64,000 nt of DNA, taken from assembly GCA_036936605.1 (NCBI GenBank), contig JAUPFV010000001.1, forward strand, positions 318,458,250 through 318,522,249, written 5' to 3'. Position numbers and translations under genes: made by a program. The notes under the pieces were generated by a model. It had not been told where the DNA came from and did no database searches. It saw only the letters and a program-made list of their open reading frames with translations. Numbering within the stretch: the first letter of the stretch is position 1; every line of letters begins with the position of its first letter. The DNA is from Limnanthes douglasii subsp. nivea. Its lineage: Eukaryota > Streptophyta > Magnoliopsida > Brassicales > Limnanthaceae. This document shows positions 11,600 to 23,740 of this stretch, one piece after another.

Positions 11600-11875
11600 C
11601 TCATTGCGTAGCTTAGAAAACCTGTGCCATGATAGCATTTTTGCGGCGAGGTCTAATGGCCCTATTACATAGTCTATTCAGACTTGGTCTTTGACCAGTT
11701 CGCCAATATACCCAGTACAAAGTATAGACACAGTATGGTCATTACGTAGCCCGTAGGCGTGGCCAATTAGCACGTTCGTGTGTATAGACACTTAGTCTGG
11801 ACTCAGTATGGTCCGTTTTGTAGCAAAAAATGGCGTGGTCATCGACCCATTCGCTGGTTATAAAGATAAAACTCA
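11600..11875. repeat. Degenerate tandem repeats between B pol and its antisense ORF
   Basis: Two to three decayed copies of a roughly 70-90-bp unit. Recurring words are GTATAGACAC, CAGTATGGTC, GTAG and GGCGTGG(C/T), followed by a CC-TTCG motif. It occupies the same structural slot as the cleaner arrays of C, D and F. Confidence 0.55.
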
Positions 11876-11995
11876 GACACACACATTGGAAAAAGCAATA
11901 ATTTATATTGACAAGATTCAAAAACTTGTTCTTAGATGCCTCAGTAAAAAACCTCCCCGCGCCATCAGAGAGGAAAAATAGCACATCTTTACATC

Positions 11996-13075
11996 TTAAA
12001 CATTTTGGCGATACAACTTTAGTTGATTAACATTCCAAGGATGCTTGAGTGCTAGACCCTCTTGATCTGCTAATTTGTACGCGCCATGGTGTTCTATTGA
12101 AATGACTGAATTTGGGTCTTCCCAGTTTGGTCCTAACTTGCCACCTGTTTCGCTACTGGATCCCTGAAATACCTTCTTTAAAACTAAGTCACCCACCTTG
12201 AATGATCGTGTCTTCAAACAAGCATTAAAACATCCTCTCATAAGACTTCGATAGTGCTCTGTTCGGACTCTGGCCTAGTCTCGTCTTTCATCTATCAAAT
12301 CCAGGGAGGTTGACCTGGTTATAAAATTTGCCTCCTCCTCGTAATGCTCAATCCCGTGGCTTGGTATGATGACTTCTACTGGGATAACTGCTTCCGCTCC
12401 ATATACCAAATTAAATGGTGTGTCACCTCTAGTTGAGCGAGGGGTTGTTCTATACGCCCATAGCACTTCTGCTAACTTGTCTGGCCATTTGCCCTTAGTT
12501 CCTTCCAACTTCTTCTTTAATTCTTCCAATAATGTTTTGTAGTCACCTTTACCTGTCCGTTTGCGTGAGGGTAATAAGGAGTGGAGAAATGCTGGAGGAT
12601 CCAATATCGTTTGCAGAAGTTGATAAAGATCTAATTTTGGAATTGAGGACCGTTGTCTATTATATTATGTATGAAATCGCATACCTCTTGAGCACGTGTT
12701 CTGAACAGAGCTTTAGCCTCAACCCATTTAGAAAAATGATCCACCACCACAATGAGGAACTGCCGTTTGCCTATGACCATTGGCAGATGACCCACCAAAT
12801 CTATTCCCCACTTATCGAACGAACATGGGACATGAATATTTTGCATGGGCTCGCTGGGTCTGTGCTGCGTGTTCGAATATTTTTGACATTTGTGACATTG
12901 CAATACTAGGTTTTCAGCATCACTCGCTAGCTCAGGCCAATAATACCAGCGAGAAGGAAACGCCGAATCAACGTTCGGTGTCCGCAATGAGCTCCTGCTT
13001 CCCCTGAATGTAGATCTTCCAACACAGAACTAGCTTCGCTTCTGTCAAGGCAATGGAGCAGAGGTCTAGTTGAAC
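11996..13075 (-). pseudogene. Element B integrase
   Basis: Read leftwards: remains of the zinc-binding domain (CGHRTLIRR and CHKCQKYSN), then the catalytic core with WGIDLVGHLP and VVVDHFSKWVEA. These carry the first Asp. The second Asp region (DNGPQFQN) is fused directly to the helix before it, so about eight residues are missing. The core continues in another frame (VLWAYRTTPRSTRGDTPF, about 12420-12480). The C-terminal part includes SFKVGDLVLKKVF and GPNWEDP, and ends WNVNQLKLYRQNV at 11996. At least two frameshifts and a stop are present, so it is inactive. Confidence 0.8.
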
Positions 13076-13118
13076 TTTTCCTATACAAAATATTGTCGAG
13101 AAGACAATATTTAGCCGC

Positions 13119-13640
13119 TCAGATATGAAATGCGCGAGCCTCACTTTTACTTGTAGGCAACGCTCCTTGGTTTAAGTAGTGGAGGTATGGAGTCCGCCAA
13201 TCATCATTATTAGTGACTGAATTAATAGTCGCAACTACTGAAATTAGCTCTGTCACAGGGAGTTGTTGGAGCAGAATTGTTGGATGGTCTCCTGAAGCTG
13301 CAGCTTTAGCTAAAGTGTCAGCCGCCGAATTATCTCTTCGTGGAATTTGTTCATAAGACACGTTACTAAATTTGGACTCATACTCCTTAAGTATCACAAG
13401 ATACTCCTTGATGTCGTCATGTTTGACATCATAAAGACCATGTGCCTGATTCACCACTAACTGAGAATCAGATCTGATTTTGATAGTTCGAGCTCCACAT
13501 ATCAAAGCCAACTTCATGCCACAAAAGGCAGCCTCATACTCCGCAGCATTATTTATTACTGGAAAATTAAAGCGCACAGCCTGCTTGACCTCCTCCCTGG
13601 TTGGAGTCGTAATTACAATACCTGCACCCCTCCTGTTGTA
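13119..13640 (-). pseudogene. Element B second RNase H-like domain (aRH)
   Basis: Reads NNAAEYEAAFCGMKLALICG (split here by none of the usual frameshifts), then IRSDSQLVVNQ, followed by IPRRDNSAADTLAKAA. These match the E, D and DN-AD motifs of an archaeal-type RNase H. It lies between the gypsy RNase H and integrase, as in Tat elements. The first Asp block upstream, near 13600, is in another frame. The 13119-13577 segment is open for 152 codons, the best-preserved part of this element after RT. Confidence 0.75.
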
Positions 13641-13816
13641 GAAGATGCTTCATCGACCTCAAAAATCTATTGGTTGAGATCAATCATTTTCCCATCTTCT
13701 ATCGTATTATGCTTCTCCCTCGATGAGTTGAACTCTGGTAAGAAGTTTGCAACTGCTTGTCCCTTTGTAGCTGCACGTGGCTCAAAGCGAATATTATACT
13801 CCCCGAGCGCAATGCT

Positions 13817-14930
13817 TTATTTGGTTAACCTGTCCGAAACATCGGGTTTTTGCAATACTGTTCGTAAAGGGTATGTTGTTCGTACCGTGATAATATGCCC
13901 TTGAAAATACGGCCTCATCCGTCGAGCTGGAACAACCAGGCTCAAAGCCAGCTTCTCAAGGTTTAAATATTTTGTCTCTGCATCTGTTAGTGTTTTTCTC
14001 GTGTAATACACTGGCCGTTGTTTTCCCTTTTGATCACGCACGAGAACCGAACTAACAGCGAAAGGTGACACTGCAAATACATAAATAATGGCTCCTCAGG
14101 TGTAGGGGCAGAAAAAATTTCAGGAGATGTAAGATCCTGCTTCAGATCATCAAAAGCTTTGTCATACTCTCCTGTCCATGTGAACTTCTTAGCACCCCGT
14201 AGTACTTCAACAAAATGGTGACTCTTGTCCAAAGCACATAAGATAAACCTTGACAGAGCTGCTAGCCATCCTATAAGACACTGGACCTCCTTAACATTAT
14301 TTGGTGGTCCCATATGTATAATTGCATTCAGTTGAACTGAATCTGCTTCAATACCTTGCTGGCTTACCACATAACCCAGGAATTTGCCTTTAGTCACACC
14401 AAAAGAACATTTTTCCGGATTAAGCTTAAGATTATACTTGTGTAATAAATCAAAAATGATATGTAAAGTATTAAGGTATTGCACTTCTTCATGCATTTTA
14501 ATAATCATATCATCAATATATGCCTCCTGATGCTGCCCCAAATGATCTTGAAAAATGTGATTAACTAGCCTTTGATATGTTGATCCCGCATTCTTCAGCC
14601 CAAAGGGCATGACCGTATAACAATAGAGACCCCGCTCAGTTTGAAAAGTTGTGTGCTCCTGATCAGACGGATGCATGCGTATCTGATTGTATCCTGAATA
14701 CGCATCCATGAAAGAAATAAATTTGCAACCTGAAGCTGAATCGACGAGCTGATCTGTCCTTGGTAACAGGAAAGCATCTTTAGGACATGCTTGGTTCAAA
14801 TTGGTAAAGTCCACGCACATTCTCCACTGCCCGTTCTTCTTTTTAACTAAAACCCGATTGGCTATCCAGACCGGGAACCTTGTTTTTCGGATATGCCCCA
14901 ATCGAGTGAGCTTGTTGACCTCGACTTATA
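13817..14930 (-). pseudogene. Element B reverse transcriptase and first RNase H
   Basis: A 304-codon open stretch (14901-13987) carries the RT fingers and palm in order: RVLVKKKNGQWRMCVDFTNL, FMDAYSGYNQI, TVMPFGLKNAGSTYQRL, the catalytic EAYIDDM, LNPEKCSFGV and KFLGYVVS. The thumb and connection follow. After a frameshift, near 14040, the RNase H reads AVSSVLVRDQKGKQRPVYY, LEKLALSLVVPARRMRPYF and VRTTYPL. The YIDD catalytic pair is intact, so decay here is mild. An in-frame start is not expected because RT is part of a polyprotein. Confidence 0.85.
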
Positions 14931-15850
14931 TAGCAGCCTGCTTTTTTGTTGAAAATTCCCTACGTTTCTGTCATACAGGTTTGGCACAAGGATTGATAGC
15001 CAATTCATGGCTTATAATTGTGGGACTTACTCCTGAAACATCAGCTGCTTCCCAAGCAAACACATCTAAATTTCTTGCTAGCAAATTTACAAATCGTACC
15101 TTTGAGTCTGGAGTCAATTCATTCCCCAGCCGAAGTATTCTATCGGGAGCTATGATCGTTTCCACTGTTGTAGCATCCATTGTGGTTGAATCCTCATTTT
15201 CTTGTGGATTATCCACTAGTTCTGGCGAGGTGAGATCCGTTGTTGGTACAATGTCTCCCCCGCTATTTGATTGGTATTGGATAGGTTTGGAAGGATCTGA
15301 TGCGATTGCATAGCAATTTCGCGCAGTCCTTTGGTTGCCTCGAATTATACCTGTCGAGTTACCCACTGGATATAATGCATTGTCTGTACGTGCACGACGT
15401 TGCTTCCATCCTATGCAGTCATGGGCGTCCGATAATTTCATGGTAGGAGCTCGGCGCGTCAGAGATAAAAAATAAAATTTTCCGTTCTTTCTTTGTAGTT
15501 CTATGACCGACTTTGACCACCAGCTCCACCTCCCCAACACATTGAGAAGATTTTCCTTCGTATCCTACAAATGTCCGTTGAGTAGGTCGATATGGTGGAA
15601 CATTCTGCATGCGATCAAAGCTTTCTTTGAAGATGATATTTGTCGACCTTCCTCCATCAACCAGTACTCTGGTTACCATTACTCCTCCAATGTCCAAGTG
15701 AATTGTTAAGGCATCTTCATAGGGTAAACTAACACCTCTAAGGTCGTCATCATTAAATGTGAGATCGACAACTGGGTCTCTGTAGTTTCGATAAGAGTTT
15801 CCATCTATTTCATAAATGTCAAACTCATTCTTAGCTCGTTTATTTAGAGT
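14931..15850 (-). pseudogene. Element B protease and protease-RT linker
   Basis: The protease segment includes LPYEDALTIHLDIGG, VTRVLVDGGRSTNIIF and DAPSSYHEIIGRP. The active-site motif is usually D-S/T/G-G-S/A-S; here it is DGGRS, with Arg in place of the usual small residue. A frameshift near 15420 moves into the linker frame (NALYPVGNSTGIIRGNQR). The linker ends LARNLDVFAWEAADVSGVSP, the conserved lead-in to RT, and SHELAINPCAKPV. A stop just before the RT start breaks continuity. Confidence 0.75.
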
Positions 15851-16048
15851 AGATCCCTGTCATGTGGCCAAACTCCCCCCTGATATGGTCAATAGCCACT
15901 GTTGTTTATTTGGTTATGACTCTTCTGCAACGGCTGGTTTGTCGGTGTTCGAAGGGCGATCTTCCTCTTGTCGATCCGGTTGAGTTCGTTTGATGTATTG
16001 AATCAACTCACCATTGTCTATCAAGCACTGAATCTCTTTCATTAACTG

Positions 16049-17502
16049 TCAGCATTTATAATTCGAATGTCCATGGTCATGATGATATGCAAAATCAAAT
16101 AGCTTAAATCCAGGCGCGCTCATTGTTCGTGGAGCTGGGTACCTCGTACGCCCCTTTACTCGATCATAAATTACTGAAATGGCCTCCATCAGTGGAGTGA
16201 AACGTCTGTTTGATTGATCGTGTTGTTGAGGCCTTCGGTTGTAGTCCCTCATTGGCTGGTCCTCAGTTTTTTTTCGTTCTGACCCACCATCTTTGAGATC
16301 TAGCTCACGCAGCTCAGGTGATGCCCCTCTTTTGGCATCCTCAACTCTTATGAAAGTGTTTGCTCTTGCAGGTAGATCCCCCATGTTTTCAATTGGGAAC
16401 TTGATGAGATCCGCATACAGTTCCCCTCTTCTCTCGAGTCCTTGTTTCAAAGAGGCCACCGCCATGTTTTCGGCTAGATCTGGCAAAGCATTCATGGCAT
16501 GAACAAATAGTCTTACATAACTTTTAAGAGACTCACCTCGACGCTGATAAAGATCCATGATCGAATCCCGCTTGCGCTTGAGCTCCTTGTTACCCACGAA
16601 CCTCTCTCTGAATGCTTTTCACAATCCAGTAAAATCATAGATAGACCCCTTTGGCAGGCTGCTGAACCAATCCATGGCGTTACCTTTAAGGGTCATAGAT
16701 AGTGCCCGGAAAAGCATCGCATCATCAGGATTGAAAGCCATCATCATGTTCCTGAACTGTTCCAAATGCCTCTCTGGATCCCATGTTCCATCATAAGCTT
16801 CCATCCTGAACGGGTCAAACTTCTTTGGGAGTTGAGCTTCTAGGATTTTCTCAGAAAATGGCGATTCCTTCAATGTGTAGGCCGACAACTTTGGGCAGAT
16901 CTGATTGTAACGAAGGTCCTCATCCTCTCGAGCTCGCTTGGTCGATGTCTATTTGACGTCATCATGTGGTCCTCTGTTACGATTCTTTCCCCCGCTCTCA
17001 CATTCACCTTCTTGTTTATCGTCCCTTTTAGAAGAACGATTCGTCTTGTTAACCTTGCTCGCCTCTAGTCCTGATGGTTGGTGAGTCTTACTCGTGCCCT
17101 TGATCCTTGCAGTTAGAGCATGAATAGTGTCATTCATACCTGCCATTGTACAATGCATAGCCTGATCTCTAGCATCTCGCTCAAACTCTACTTTCAGTTG
17201 CTCGTCTGCAGATTGTGGATCCATTGTTCTAGTTGGAGAACCACAGATTCATTCGTTGGTATAGTTTCCGCAGCTCTACGAACTCCTAATGCATCATCGT
17301 TGTGATGGAGATGCACCTCTACCCTGTAAGCAACAGCTGGTTGGATTAGAGGCCCCTTTGTTACCAACGTTGTTTGGGGTATAAGAGGATTAACCTCTTG
17401 AGGAATTGTAGGGTCGAGACGACTTACGGTTCTCCTCCGATGCGTTGTTGTTCCGCTAGTCTCCTGATTATCTCTCTCGAAACCTGACATAGTGACTACC
17501 AT
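16049..17502 (-). pseudogene. Element B gag
   Basis: Starts MVVTMSGFERDNQET at 17502, about 20 bases after the primer site. A polar N-terminal region (17502-16949) is followed by the gag core: SPFSEKILEAQLPKKF, MEAYDGTWDPERHLEQF, LFRALSMTLKGNAMDWFSSL and RRGESLKSYVRLFVHAMN. A basic linker follows, and a knuckle-like FAYHHDHGHSNYKC at 16090-16049. In the knuckle the first Cys reads as Tyr, so it is CCHC-degenerate. Single stops occur near 16617 and after the knuckle, and frame changes occur near 17200 and 16940. Confidence 0.8.
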
Positions 17503-17520
17503 GGTGATTGATTAAAGAGT

Positions 17521-17537
17521 TCCCACAGACGGCGCCA
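17521..17537 (-). promoter_or_regulatory. Primer binding site of element B
   Basis: On the minus strand TGGCGCCGTCTGTGGGA follows the LTR end by four bases. This is a frequent primer site in plant Tat elements. Confidence 0.75.
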
Positions 17538-17541
17538 AATT

Positions 17542-18301
17542 TGTTAAGGAACTAACAAATTCTGCCACAGTAAATCTACAGTTTTTAGTCAAGAAAGAGA
17601 TCACTTTATTCATAGATAGGTCTTCCTTATTTATAATACAAAAATTAGCGGGTAGTTACATATGTTTACGCTTTTAGCGCCACTTTCCCACTAACATCAT
17701 TATCCCTATAATTGTGGAACAAATAACTAACACGATCACTGTTCCTATAATTGTGGAACCAAAAAGTAACACGATCATTGTCCATATAATGGTAGAATAA
17801 ATAACTAACACGGTTTGACTCATGGGTCAAAACGTGTGTTTACATAACAAATAAAAAGACGCTGATCCTAATCTGTTCTTTAATCCGAGCTGAGCTACTC
17901 CTTTAAACAAAATCAAGTTTCTTCTCCTTTGTAGAGCTCGAGCTCACTGATCGCATGCTCAGCTCATCCCCTTTAGGTCTTTTCTGTTCATCACGTTCCT
18001 CATCCAGTCGGTCAACTCTTTCCCCAATGTCTTTGAGCTCATCCTGATCTTGAGTTCAGCAACACTGTATATTTCCTTGAGCTTAGTCCGTTGAAAAGAT
18101 TTATATATCCTTGAGCTCATTCCGTTGATGAGTTGTATATCACTTCGAGTTTATCATCGGTGTATTTACCTTTGGTTTTGATATGCTTTTGAGCTCGTCA
18201 ACGCCGTAGAACTCGTTCTTTTCTTCGTTTTCTTATCAGAATCTGATCTTTCAGCACTCTATGCTCATGCTTAATCATATCCGGGGAATCCCCCCTTATT
18301 A
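17542..18301 (-). repeat. 5' LTR of element B
   Basis: On the minus strand it runs from TAATAAGGGG (a mutated TG end) at 18301 to CCTTAACA at 17542. It aligns with 7721-8445. It contains several GAGCTC-type words and TCGAGCTC repeats (about 17930-18130). Confidence 0.8.
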
Positions 18302-18310
18302 GTGATTATT

Positions 18311-19240
18311 CTGATTGAAGAAATAGAAGTTCATTGTTTAGGGAAAAAGATAAATGTTTGAGTTGGTTTGAAGTTATCAACAAATCTTGAAAAAAAGTTG
18401 CTAAAATTATTATCTGAATATCTGCATGTGTTTTCTTGGCATTATAAAGATGTAACAAGTGTACCGCCTGATGTCATTTGCTATAAGCTGTTGGTACGAT
18501 CGGATGCAGGTCATGTGATCCACAAAAGAATGGTTTTTCTAGGGAAAATTAGAAGCGATATGTAAAGAAGTAGATCGGTTAACCGAGATAGGTCACATAA
18601 AAGAGTCACAATACCCCTTGTGGACAGCTAATCCAGTTATGGTAAAAAAGAAAAACTGGCAATAACGCATGTGTATCGGTTTTACCGATCTTAATAAATC
18701 GTGTCCCAATGACCCTTTCACAATGCCTCGAATAAAGAAACTGGTGGATCCTATGTCTGGCAACAAGTTGATGTATTTTATGGACGCTTTTTCCGAATAT
18801 AATCAAATTCAAATGGATCCAAATGATCAAGATCATACCACATTTATTACTGACCAGGGGGTTACATTGTTACAGAGTAATTCCCTTTGGACTGAAGAAT
18901 ATTGGTGTTGTTATCAACATCTGGTTAACAAAATATTTGCCATCCAAATCGGTAGAAATGTATATACATAGATCATATGATGGTGAAAATTTCAAAGAGG
19001 AGGATCATTTATCCGATCTCAGAGAAACGTTTTCTAAACTTGAAGCCATTAATTTGAAGCTAAACCCGGAAAAATATACTTTTGGCGTTCGATCCAGAAC
19101 ATTTTTGGGTTATATAATCAGTGAGAAAGAGACTCAATCTGATCCGGTACAACTGAATTCTCTGTTAGCTATGGATCCACCCAATCGACAAAAGAAGTAC
19201 AAATACTCACAGGAAGGTTAACAACATTGAATAGATTTGT
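18311..19240 (+). pseudogene. Element F reverse transcriptase
   Basis: Starts in the linker before RT (LLKLLSEYLHVFSWHYKDV) directly after the LTR of B. It continues with MCIGFTDLNKSCPNDPF, MYFMDAFSEYNQIQMDP and a frame-shifted PFGLKNIG region. The catalytic YIDD is destroyed: a small insertion around 18960-18980 turns it into a HRSYDGEN-like reading. Further on are SDLRETFSKLEAINLKLNPE and TFLGYIISEKE. It is clearly inactive. The protease expected upstream is absent. Confidence 0.8.
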
Positions 19241-19329
19241 GTCAAGATCTTCGGATAAATGCTCCTAATTCTTTCAAGTATTGAGAAACACAAAGGAGTT
19301 TAACTAGTCGCTGAATTGCGATAAAATAT

Positions 19330-20180
19330 TTCATCAAAATAAAGAGACATTTGTCCAATCCGAAAACTGTGTTCAAGCAAACAGAAAGAAAAATACTCTA
19401 CATATATTTGGCGTTTTTGGATTATGTTGTAAGCGCAGTGTTAGTTCGGGGAAGTAGAAAGTTACCCCGCCCTGTATACTACATCATCAAAGCTTTACTT
19501 GAGGTTGAAAAGAATTATTTGAAGCTTGAAAAGATGGATTTCGCTCTAGTCATTGCAGCCAGGAAAATGCGGTCCTACTTCGAGGGACATTCAATCATAG
19601 TTCAAACTTATTTTCCTCTTAAAGCCATGTTACGCAAGTCGGATGTTTCAAGTCGAATGACAGGTGGTCCATTTAATTGGTAGACTTTGACATTGATTTT
19701 GCTCCTCGAAAAAGTATCAAAAGTTAGGATGGGGAAGATTTCTTGGTAGAATTTCATTGTGATCGAAAAACTTCAAATGAATTTACAGATTCACAAAAAA
19801 GAGAATGGGTGGTTCGAATTTATAGAGGATCTATACTATAGGATGCAGAACCTGAATACGTTTAACTTCTCTATTTGGGGATTCTATGTACCAAGCTATT
19901 CGGTTTGGTTTCCAAGAATCAAATAATAAATCCGAATATGAAGCAGTTACCGTTGGTCCGAAGCTCGCCCAAATTTGTGGAGCCACAACGGTTCGGCTAA
20001 TCAGCGCTTCACAGTTATTTGGTTCACCAAGTTCAAGATTTATGTGAAACAAATAAAGAACAACTAGTGAAGTACCTCAAGATATTGAAAGAAGTATCAA
20101 TATATTTTGAAAATGTGAGGGGCGAAAATATACCTCGGGCTGATAATTTGATGGCCAATTCTTTGCCTACGCTGAAGCGT
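19330..20180 (+). pseudogene. Element F RNase H and second RNase H-like domain
   Basis: The first RNase H reads YVVSAVLVRGSRKLPRPVYY, LEKMDFALVIAARKMRSYF and VQTYFPLKAMLRKSDVSS at 19351-19683. The second starts in broken frames near 19870 and shows SNNKSEYEAVTVGPKLAQI followed by CGATTVRLISASQL at 19917-20030. Later there is a decayed RADNL-type motif. Multiple stops are present. Confidence 0.7.
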
Positions 20181-20229
20181 TTTCCTTTATTTTAGTACAA
20201 GAATGTCCTTTGATCACAACAACTTTTTC

Positions 20230-21524
20230 AAAAGACGATCTTAATATTGAATAAAATTTTCAAATATCAGTCATGTCAAATTCGGGTTGAAGACGTGAAA
20301 TACAACTGTTTATAACAAAGAGAGTCATTCTGGAGAATAAAAATATGGATAAAAAATTGAAATTCAAGGCACATGGATTTGTAGTTTTGGTTGAAGTATA
20401 TTATATAAAAAGTCTTTCAGTACATCGTTGCTCTGATGTTTTGGATCAGATGAATCTCAAATTATCTTCTCTAAACTTCATGACGGTGAAGGGTCAGCTC
20501 ATTGCGGATACAAAGCTCTCACCAGAAGGGTTTTGCTAATAGGATACTATTAGCGAACCATCATGGAAAATGCTAAGAAATGGTGAGCAAATGTGATCCT
20601 TGCCAAAGGTTTGGAAATGCAATTCATGTCCCAGTTGGCCCAATGCAAAGTATATCTGAAGTAGTGCCTTTTGATAAGTGGGGACTTGATATTGTAGGGA
20701 CTTTACCTATGGCGTCTAAAGGGAGACGAACCATCCATGGTCATAATAGATTACTTTACTAAATGAGTAGACGTCGCACCACTCTCTGGGACTACCTCCA
20801 AGGCAATTATAAATTCATTGTAGCTTATATATGTTGCCGGTTCGGAATACACTGATGCATTACAATCGATAATGATCCTCAGTTTGATAACCAGGAAATA
20901 AAATACTTTTGTGCTTCAAGAGGGATTCAACATTGTTTTTCATCTCATTTTCATCCTCAAGGAAACAGTAAGGTAGAAGTGGTTAATCAGACTATCCTAA
21001 AAGGTCTAAAAAAGTATTTGGAGGGGGATGCATGTAAGTTGTCGAACTACTTACAGGAGGTGTTATGGGCCTATAGAACTACTCTACACTCAGCAACTTA
21101 AGAGACACATTTTGCTTTGGTATATGGGATGGATGCTATTACCCCAATTGAATCCATTTTTCCTTCATATAAAATTCAAAACGATTATGAAAAAGATAAC
21201 GAAACGGTTGTATGAATTCGACTTGATCTCACTGAAGAAAAAAGACGTCAAGCTCATCTCAGAAGGGTTCATTATCACGGGTTAATAAGAAGTAGGTATG
21301 CTTCCAAGATTCGAAGAAGAGAATTTAGTATCGGTGACCGAGTTTTAAGAAAAGTGTTTTTGCATACCAAGGATAAGAGGCTAGGAAAGTTGGCCCCAAA
21401 TTAGGAAGGTTCGTATGCAGTTGTTGAAAGGGTTAAACAAGGGACTTATCGATTGGTTGATCAAAAGGGAATTTCTTTAAGGAACCCGTGGAATGTAGAA
21501 CACCTAAGGATGTACTTGGGGTAA
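20230..21524 (+). pseudogene. Element F integrase
   Basis: Recognisable blocks are the zinc-binding CDPCQRFGN, the core FDKWGLDIVGTLPMASKG, a shifted IDNDPQFDNQEIKYF and HPQGNSKVEVVNQTILKGL. The C-terminal domain reads VLWAYRTTLHSAT, LVYGMDAITPIES, GDRVLRKVFLHTKD and KLAPN-EGSYAVVERVK. It ends WNVEHLRMYLG and a stop at 21524. The E of the catalytic triad (VEVVN) is present. The first Asp block is cut by a frameshift near 20740. The last 270 bases are largely open. Confidence 0.8.
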
Positions 21525-21719
21525 ATTTGTAATTATTTGCTTTATTTTTGTTTTGTGTAAATATTTCAAATGGGAGCATACTTTTTCCTACCTTGGTGGC
21601 TCGGGGAGGTTTTAATGAGGTGTTCGACTTATCAATCAACTCATTTTTTGCCTTCGAAATCATTTGTCTCTCTGAGATTCATTTTTGCTTTCAAATGGAC
21701 TAAGATAATTTCATTTGGT

Positions 21720-21985
21720 ATTAGAATGGATTACCTTAGAATAGATCAAGGATAAGTTCATGTTTCCCTCGAATGGATTACCTTCGAATGACCTAAAAGT
21801 AAGTTCATGCTTACCTTCGAATGAACTACCTTCGAATGGCCCTAATATAAGTTCATGATACCTTCAAATGGATCACCTTTGAATGGCCTAATATTAAATT
21901 TATTTTTAGTTTCTGAATGGATTAATTACAGGTTCATATCACTTTTGAATGGGTTATCTTTGAAAGACCTCATTATAAGTTTATA
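21720..21985. repeat. Tandem repeat, about 48-bp unit, five copies (element F)
   Basis: Copies begin near 21723, 21770, 21818, 21865 and 21914. Each carries GAATGGATTACCTT, a second GAATG and a (A/T)AAGTTCATG tail. The array lies between the end of integrase and the antisense ORF. Copies have diverged, more so towards the right. Confidence 0.8.
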
Positions 21986-22246
21986 TGCCTTTTAATATTA
22001 ATATTTTTAAGATTAAAGAAACCAAATTTGAAGTGTAAATAAAAATTATCAATACTAAATGCTTTGGCCGTCCAAGGGTTGTGTCTGAAGATACCTTACA
22101 AAATGCCTTGGCTATACAAGGAATTTGTTCAAAAGTACATTACAAAATACTTTGACCATCCAAGGACAACCGACAATATATAGAATAAACTTGCCTTGCA
22201 TCTACCAAGGACTCTGCTTAGGAACCAAGAGTTGTTACTCTTTAGC

Positions 22247-23427
22247 TTATTCTTCTTTCAATCTCTCAATTTTCATGTCAGAAATCCCTTTCTTCGATCC
22301 TACTTCATGTTCTCCATCAGAACTTCTCTCTGACGCTTCTTCAGAAGAAGCCATCTCATAGGCCACATAAATTCCCAGAGGTATGAACTTCTTTGGAACC
22401 AAACCTCACAACGATTCCAAGCTTTGGTTTGGAAATTTCTTATGAAATAACGGTACCATATCTAATTTAATAGAGTCATCCCGAGCATTCAGTTTGTCCA
22501 CCATGGCATTTGCGTATGCTTACATTGCATCGTCAGCTTCTTGGGTCGATTTGGCTTCTAGACCTTTAAATTTTTCTTCCAACTCTATTTTGTCTTTCAC
22601 CAGAGATTTTTTCTCGTCCATAGCACAATCCAAAGATTCTTGACCGGCCTTCAATTGATCCTGCACCTTAGTTATCTTTTAAGACTATAGTTTTCCAATT
22701 CTTTGAGTTTGTTTTGAATTTTGGTTACCTCATCTTTAGCCTTTTCCATTTCTGATTTAAGGGTGTTAGCTTCCTTGATTGCATCATCAACTCTAATTTT
22801 TTCTGCATCAAAGGAATTTTGAAGTATATTTTTCTCTTCTTCATAATTTTGAACAGTTCCTCGCTATTTTCTGACTTTTCTTTCCAGTTCGATTACGGGC
22901 CTAACACAACCCATGATTGAATATCCTACAACATCGCTTTCCTTTAAAATTCCAAAGGAAGTACCATCATATATCATGTTAGGACCATAACCTGGGAATG
23001 CTTTATTAAAAGCGTTGTAGTCGAAACCACCTAATTCATCCAGGAGATTGTTCGCCCCGGTAATACCTTCACCTTCAAATTTTGGAAATAAAAAAGAGGG
23101 ATTTGGTGTAGGAATAACCGGTACCTAAACGTTCAGATGCAATGTTAAATCTGAATGAATTGTGACCTTGTTGTTCTTTTTTTTTTCTCTCCACTACTTT
23201 CTGCATGTTGCCTTTTAAGTTTTCTTTTTTGGCTCGGTTACATTGATATGCACATCATCTTCCTTCACCCTAGCTTCCACGACATTCAGCAATGATACAT
23301 CGATAATTGGTGACTCTTCTTCAGTATTTGCTTCATCGATACCTTGCAAAACACTTTTCTTATTCAACTTATCCATATGAATGGGGGCTTTTCTCCTTGT
23401 TGGAAGATGAACCTTCCCATCGGCCAC
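22247..23427 (-). pseudogene. Element F antisense ORF, C-terminal part
   Basis: Read leftwards from 23427 (MADGKVHLPTRRKAP), a charged region with DVSLLNVVEARVKEDD is followed by a long, broken Glu/Lys-rich coiled-coil region (about 23000-22500). The tail is an acidic SSEEASERSSDGEHE and IERLKEE, then a stop at 22247. Its order (acidic linker, coiled coil, short acidic end) matches the antisense ORFs of B and C. The N-terminal core is missing; the next upstream sequence belongs to the remnant X. Confidence 0.5.
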
Positions 23428-23740
23428 TCAATCCTACGTAAAACATCAGCGGGCACAAGAGTTATGATGAATTATTTCCATGATAGTTCTCTCTTTGAGC
23501 TGGTCCTCCAAAGGTGATTGCAGGTTAAATTCCCGACAGTAAAACAGTCATTGAAACAATTGTTCCATTTCATTGTAGCCCATATATGCAACTTCCTAAA
23601 GGTACTTTGATCTGCTTTCAAGTGATGGGTGAAACAATTCGAGAGAAATACAAATAGAATTAATCAGGTCGGTGTTTGAAGTAAAAATAGACAAATGAAA
23701 ATGTCAAGTAAAATAGTTGGGTAAGATTAGAATTACTAGG

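Larger units (their letters stand above)
7721..18301 (-). mobile_element. Element B: minus-strand Tat-type gypsy element inserted in F
   Basis: The LTR copies at 7721-8445 (3' LTR) and 17542-18301 (5' LTR) are clearly homologous over about 700 bp. Between them, reading leftwards, come a primer site, gag, protease, RT, RNase H, a second RNase H-like domain and integrase. A repeat-bearing spacer, an antisense ORF on the plus strand and a purine tract follow. Two RNase H domains and an antisense ORF before the 3' LTR are the recognised Tat hallmarks. The rightmost LTR edge is intact (TTATTA, from TGATAA on the minus strand). The left edge lacks the expected 40 or so terminal bases and no target duplication is visible, so that junction suffered a deletion. 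Confidence 0.85.
5440..23430 (+). mobile_element. Element F: Tat-type gypsy element inserted in C and interrupted by B
   Basis: A 5' LTR-like stretch ending at 5860, a primer site and gag (to 7670) are followed, after the minus-strand element B, by RT, RNase H and integrase (18311-21524). A tandem-repeat array and the C-terminal part of an antisense ORF (to 22247) follow. Gag wording and the primer site match element E at 60614-64000, so F and E belong to one family. About 1 kb that should hold protease is missing at the B junction. No F 3' LTR is found: the sequence passes into the unrelated remnant X at about 23.4-23.7 kb. The left boundary is uncertain by about 100 bp. Confidence 0.7.
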